Source of the DNA: JBBPYA01 sp038200385
GTDB taxonomy: Bacteria; Actinomycetota; Actinomycetes; Mycobacteriales; Geodermatophilaceae
Assembly: GCA_038200385.1 (NCBI GenBank)
Contig: JBBPYA010000239.1
Coordinates: 1 to 16,889, forward strand
Direction: 5' to 3'
DNA: 16,889 bases
The stretch's first letter is position 1, and every line of letters starts with the position of its first letter. The position numbers were made by a program, and so were the translations under genes. Below the pieces are notes generated by a model. It made no database searches, was not told where the DNA came from, and worked only from the letters and a program-made list of their open reading frames with translations. Positions 15,046-16,889 of this stretch are shown here, piece by piece.

Positions 15046-15313
15046 ACGCGGCTCAGCAGTAGCGCACTGGCGGCGCAGGCTCGGCCGCTGCCGGGGGCGG
15101 GTTGGCCTCCGGGGGCGGGACGCCGTACACTCAGACGTCGGCGCTCGCGCCGCCTTCTGTTGTGCTGTGGCCGCACGTTCCGAAGGCGCCCTCTGCTCGT
15201 CGCCGGAAGTGCCCTAGCTCGGGTCCAAGCGCGATCGCGCGCGGACCGAACACCCAGGTGCCCCGCCCGAGGATTCGTCCAGGAGTCCGGGGGTGCCGAG
15301 GACTGTGGAGGAC
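14985..15313 (+). other. 329-base spacer between the DUF1707 gene and infA
   Basis: I see no supportable gene here: open frames in this stretch lack a plausible start site or protein-like composition. It contains the second copy of the direct repeat (15021-15045), a promoter candidate (15102-15131), and a short GC hairpin around 15139-15152 (CGGCG/CGCCG). It ends in the infA ribosome binding region (AGGAG 15281-15285 and GGAGG 15307-15311). The leader from a start near 15138 would be about 155-175 bases. Confidence 0.6.
15102..15131 (+). promoter_or_regulatory. Promoter candidate for infA-rpmJ-rpsM-rpsK-rpsD
   Basis: TTGGCC (15102-15107) and TACACT (15126-15131) are separated by 18 bases. 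They fit the TTGNNN and TANNNT elements recognised by the main actinobacterial sigma factor. This is the best-formed promoter in the window and lies in the largest spacer. Transcription would begin around 15138. The assignment is by motif and position; no start site has been measured. Confidence 0.55.
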
Positions 15314-15535
15314 ATGGCGAAGAAGGACGGGGCCATCGAGGTCGAAGGCCGGGTCGTCGAGCCGCTGCCGAACGCGATGTTCCGCGTGGAGCTGCAGAAC
15401 GGCCACAAGGTGCTCGCGCACATCAGTGGCAAGATGCGCCAGCACTACATCCGTATCCTGCCCGAGGACCGGGTCGTGGTGGAGCTATCGCCGTACGACC
15501 TGACCCGCGGGCGCATCGTCTACCGCTACAAGTAG
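15314..15535 (+). CDS. infA: Translation initiation factor IF-1
   Basis: IF-1 (73 aa) occupies the A site of the 30S subunit during initiation. The OB-fold sequence KKDGAIEVEGRVVEPLPNAM, FRVELQNGHKVLAHISGKMR, QHYIRILPEDRVVVELSPYDLTRGRIVYRYK is a full-length match. The ATG at 15314 gives the family-standard MAKKDG start, but its GGAGG (15307-15311) is only 2 bases away. An in-frame GTG at 15293 has AGGAG (15281-15285) at 7 bases and would add MPRTVED. The ATG is listed on homology, and the start remains uncertain. rpmJ follows after 12 bases. Confidence 0.96.
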   Translation: MAKKDGAIEVEGRVVEPLPNAMFRVELQNGHKVLAHISGKMRQHYIRILPEDRVVVELSPYDLTRGRIVYRYK

Positions 15536-15547
15536 GAGCGCGTTCCT

Positions 15548-15661
15548 ATGAAGGTCCAGCCGAGCGTGAAGAAGATCTGCGACAAGTGCAAGGTGATCCG
15601 CCGGCATGGGCGGGTCATGGTGATCTGCGAGAACCTGCGGCACAAGCAGCGGCAGGGCTAG
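15548..15661 (+). CDS. rpmJ: 50S ribosomal protein L36, zinc-binding type
   Basis: L36 (37 aa) is the smallest large-subunit protein. MKVQPSVKKICDKCKVIRRH and GRVMVICENLRHKQRQG contain the full zinc set, Cys11, Cys14, Cys27 and His32, so this is the zinc (C+) form. The ATG at 15548 has AGGAG at 15534-15538, overlapping the infA stop. It is easily missed because of its size. Position between infA and rpsM is the usual one. Confidence 0.97.
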   Translation: MKVQPSVKKICDKCKVIRRHGRVMVICENLRHKQRQG

Positions 15662-15687
15662 TCCCACAACCGAGGAGTAGTTGATCC

Positions 15688-16068
15688 ATGGCACGTCTGG
15701 CCGGCGTCGACCTTCCCCGCGACAAGCGGTTGGAGGTCGCCCTCACCTACATCTACGGCATCGGGCTGACCCGGTCCCAGCGGACCCTGACCGCGACCGG
15801 CATCAGTCCTGACCTGCGCAGCAAGGACCTGTCCGACGACGATCTGGTCAAGCTCCGGGACTACATCGACGAGCACTTCCAGGTCGAGGGTGACCTGCGC
15901 CGTGAGGTCCAGTCCGACATCCGCCGCAAGGTGGAGATCGGTTGCTACCAGGGCATCCGGCACCGGCGCGGGCTGCCGGTGCACGGTCAGCGCACCAAGA
16001 CCAACGCCCGTACCCGGAAGGGCCCGAAGAAGACGATGGCCGGCAAGAAGAAGGTCGGCAAGAAGTAG
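15688..16068 (+). CDS. rpsM: 30S ribosomal protein S13
   Basis: S13 (126 aa) sits at the top of the 30S head, pairs with S19 and bridges to L5. The sequence MARLAGVDLPRDKRLEVALTYIYGIGLTRSQ, the helix region LRDYIDEHFQVEGDLRREV and the signature CYQGIRHRRGLPVHGQRTKTNARTRKG are complete. The long lysine-rich tail (AGKKKVGKK) reaches the P-site tRNA in known structures. The ATG at 15688 follows GAGGAG (15672-15677). Confidence 0.98.
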   Translation: MARLAGVDLPRDKRLEVALTYIYGIGLTRSQRTLTATGISPDLRSKDLSDDDLVKLRDYIDEHFQVEGDLRREVQSDIRRKVEIGCYQGIRHRRGLPVHGQRTKTNARTRKGPKKTMAGKKKVGKK

Positions 16069-16075
16069 TCGCCCT

Positions 16076-16090
16076 GGTCGCACCGCGACC
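16076..16090 (+). promoter_or_regulatory. Short hairpin between rpsM and rpsK
   Basis: GGTCGC and GCGACC form a perfect 6-bp stem with a three-base ACC loop, 8 bases after the rpsM stop, in the 85-base gap. No T-run follows. It may be a pausing or processing element, or chance in GC-rich DNA. Confidence 0.25.
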
Positions 16091-16153
16091 CCGCCCCACT
16101 CAGGTTCCGCCGTCGTCGGACACCTGCCCGCATGGACACGCTAGGAGAAGGCT

Positions 16154-16555
16154 TTGCCGCCCAGAGCACGTACCGGTGTCAAGAAGGTGCGCCGCAAGGA
16201 GAAGAAGAACATCGCGCACGGGGTCGCGCACATCAAGAGCACGTTCAACAACACGATCGTGTCGATCACCGACCCCATGGGCAACGTGATCTCCTGGGCC
16301 TCCGCCGGGCACGTCGGGTTCAAAGGTTCGCGCAAGTCCACGCCGTACGCCGCCCAGATGGCCGCGGAGTCCTGCGCCCGCAAGGCCCAGGAGCACGGGA
16401 TGCGCAAGGTCGACGTGATGGTGAAGGGACCCGGCTCCGGCCGCGAGACCGCCATCCGGTCGCTGCAGGCCACCGGGCTCGAGGTCGGGTCCATCCAGGA
16501 CGTCACGCCGCAGGCGCACAACGGCTGCCGGCCCAAGAAGCGCCGCCGGGTCTAG
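16154..16555 (+). CDS. rpsK: 30S ribosomal protein S11
   Basis: S11 (133 aa) lies on the 30S platform near the E site. The sequence KVRRKEKKNIAHGVAHIKST, FNNTIVSITDPMGNVISWASAG, GSRKSTPYAAQMAAE, and VTPQAHNGCRPKKRRRV is a complete family match. The start is TTG at 16154, giving the normal MPPRARTGVKK N terminus, with AGGAG at 16143-16147 six bases upstream. No in-frame ATG or GTG lies nearby, so the TTG is well supported. rpsD follows after 38 bases. Confidence 0.96.
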   Translation: MPPRARTGVKKVRRKEKKNIAHGVAHIKSTFNNTIVSITDPMGNVISWASAGHVGFKGSRKSTPYAAQMAAESCARKAQEHGMRKVDVMVKGPGSGRETAIRSLQATGLEVGSIQDVTPQAHNGCRPKKRRRV

Positions 16556-16593
16556 GGCCGCGGTCGTCGTCGTGAAGGAGAGCTGAGAACGCT

Positions 16594-16889
16594 ATGGCCC
16601 GATACACCGGTGCCGACTGCCGCCGTTGCCGGCGGGAGAAGATGAAGCTGTTCCTCAAGGGGAGCAAGTGCGAGGGCCCCAAGTGCCCGATCGAGATCCG
16701 CCCCTACCCACCGGGCGAGCACGGCCGCGGCCGCAGCAAGGACTCCGAGTACCTGTTACAGCTGCGGGAGAAGCAAAAGGCCAAGCGGGTGTACGGCGTG
16801 CTGGAGAAGCAGTTTCGCGGCTACTACACCGAGGCCAACCGCCAGCAGGGCAAGACCGGTGAGGTGCTGCTGCAGATCCTGGAGTCCCG
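16594..16889 (+). CDS. rpsD: 30S ribosomal protein S4, 3' end cut by the window
   Basis: S4 nucleates 30S assembly. 98 codons are visible. The N-terminal zinc motif is complete: Cys9, Cys12, Cys26 and Cys31 in CRRC...CEGPKC, the same arrangement as in Thermus S4. YPPGEHGRGR and QLREKQKAKRVYGVLEKQFRGYY follow, all typical. The ATG at 16594 has GAAGGAG at 16574-16580, 13 bases upstream, slightly long. Codon 55 (16756-16758) is a rare TTA leucine. The S4 RNA-binding domain and the next genes (usually rpoA and rplQ) lie outside the window. Confidence 0.96.
   Translation, partial: MARYTGADCRRCRREKMKLFLKGSKCEGPKCPIEIRPYPPGEHGRGRSKDSEYLLQLREKQKAKRVYGVLEKQFRGYYTEANRQQGKTGEVLLQILES

Overview
This window is a stretch of core translation genes from a high-GC actinobacterium. 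By eye the base composition is close to 70% G+C and codon third positions are almost always G or C. GTG and TTG starts are common, Shine-Dalgarno sites are of the GGAGG type, and the protein sequences resemble actinobacterial versions throughout. These include an S3 and an L4 with long low-complexity C-terminal tails, a short zinc-type S14, and a four-cysteine S4. I cannot name the order or genus with confidence. The presence of secY-adk-map-infA and the lineage-typical DUF1707 protein only support Actinomycetota.

Layout, all genes on the + strand: the 3' end of tuf (EF-Tu, the end of the str operon) occupies 1-1138. A 190-base spacer carrying a very strong hairpin follows. The S10 operon is rpsJ-rplC-rplD-rplW-rplB-rpsS-rplV-rpsC-rplP-rpmC-rpsQ (1329-7215). 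The spc operon is rplN-rplX-rplE-rpsZ-rpsH-rplF-rplR-rpsE-rpmD-rplO (7288-11438). A 170-base hairpin-rich spacer precedes secY-adk-map and a small DUF1707 membrane protein gene (11609-14984). A 329-base spacer with a good promoter candidate leads into infA-rpmJ-rpsM-rpsK-rpsD (15314 to the window end, with rpsD cut off).

The genes form one functional block: ribosome assembly (S and L proteins), initiation (IF1), elongation (EF-Tu), insertion of nascent membrane and secreted proteins (SecY), removal of N-terminal methionine (MetAP) and adenylate balance (Adk). Many junctions overlap by 1 or 4 bases (ATGA, GTGA, TAATG, TAGTG, TGATG), which indicates tight translational coupling. The only gene that is not a standard member of this cluster is the DUF1707 gene between map and infA.

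I found no mobile element, CRISPR array, tRNA, rRNA or defence system, and nothing that amounts to a new biological system. The points worth checking are regulatory or evolutionary: the hairpin before rpsJ, the 18-bp coding tandem repeat in rpsC, the tail on L4, a 14-codon mini-ORF linking rplR and rpsE, two TTA codons in essential ribosomal genes, the structured leader of secY, the DUF1707 insertion with a 25-bp direct repeat at its end, and ambiguous start codons at several junctions.
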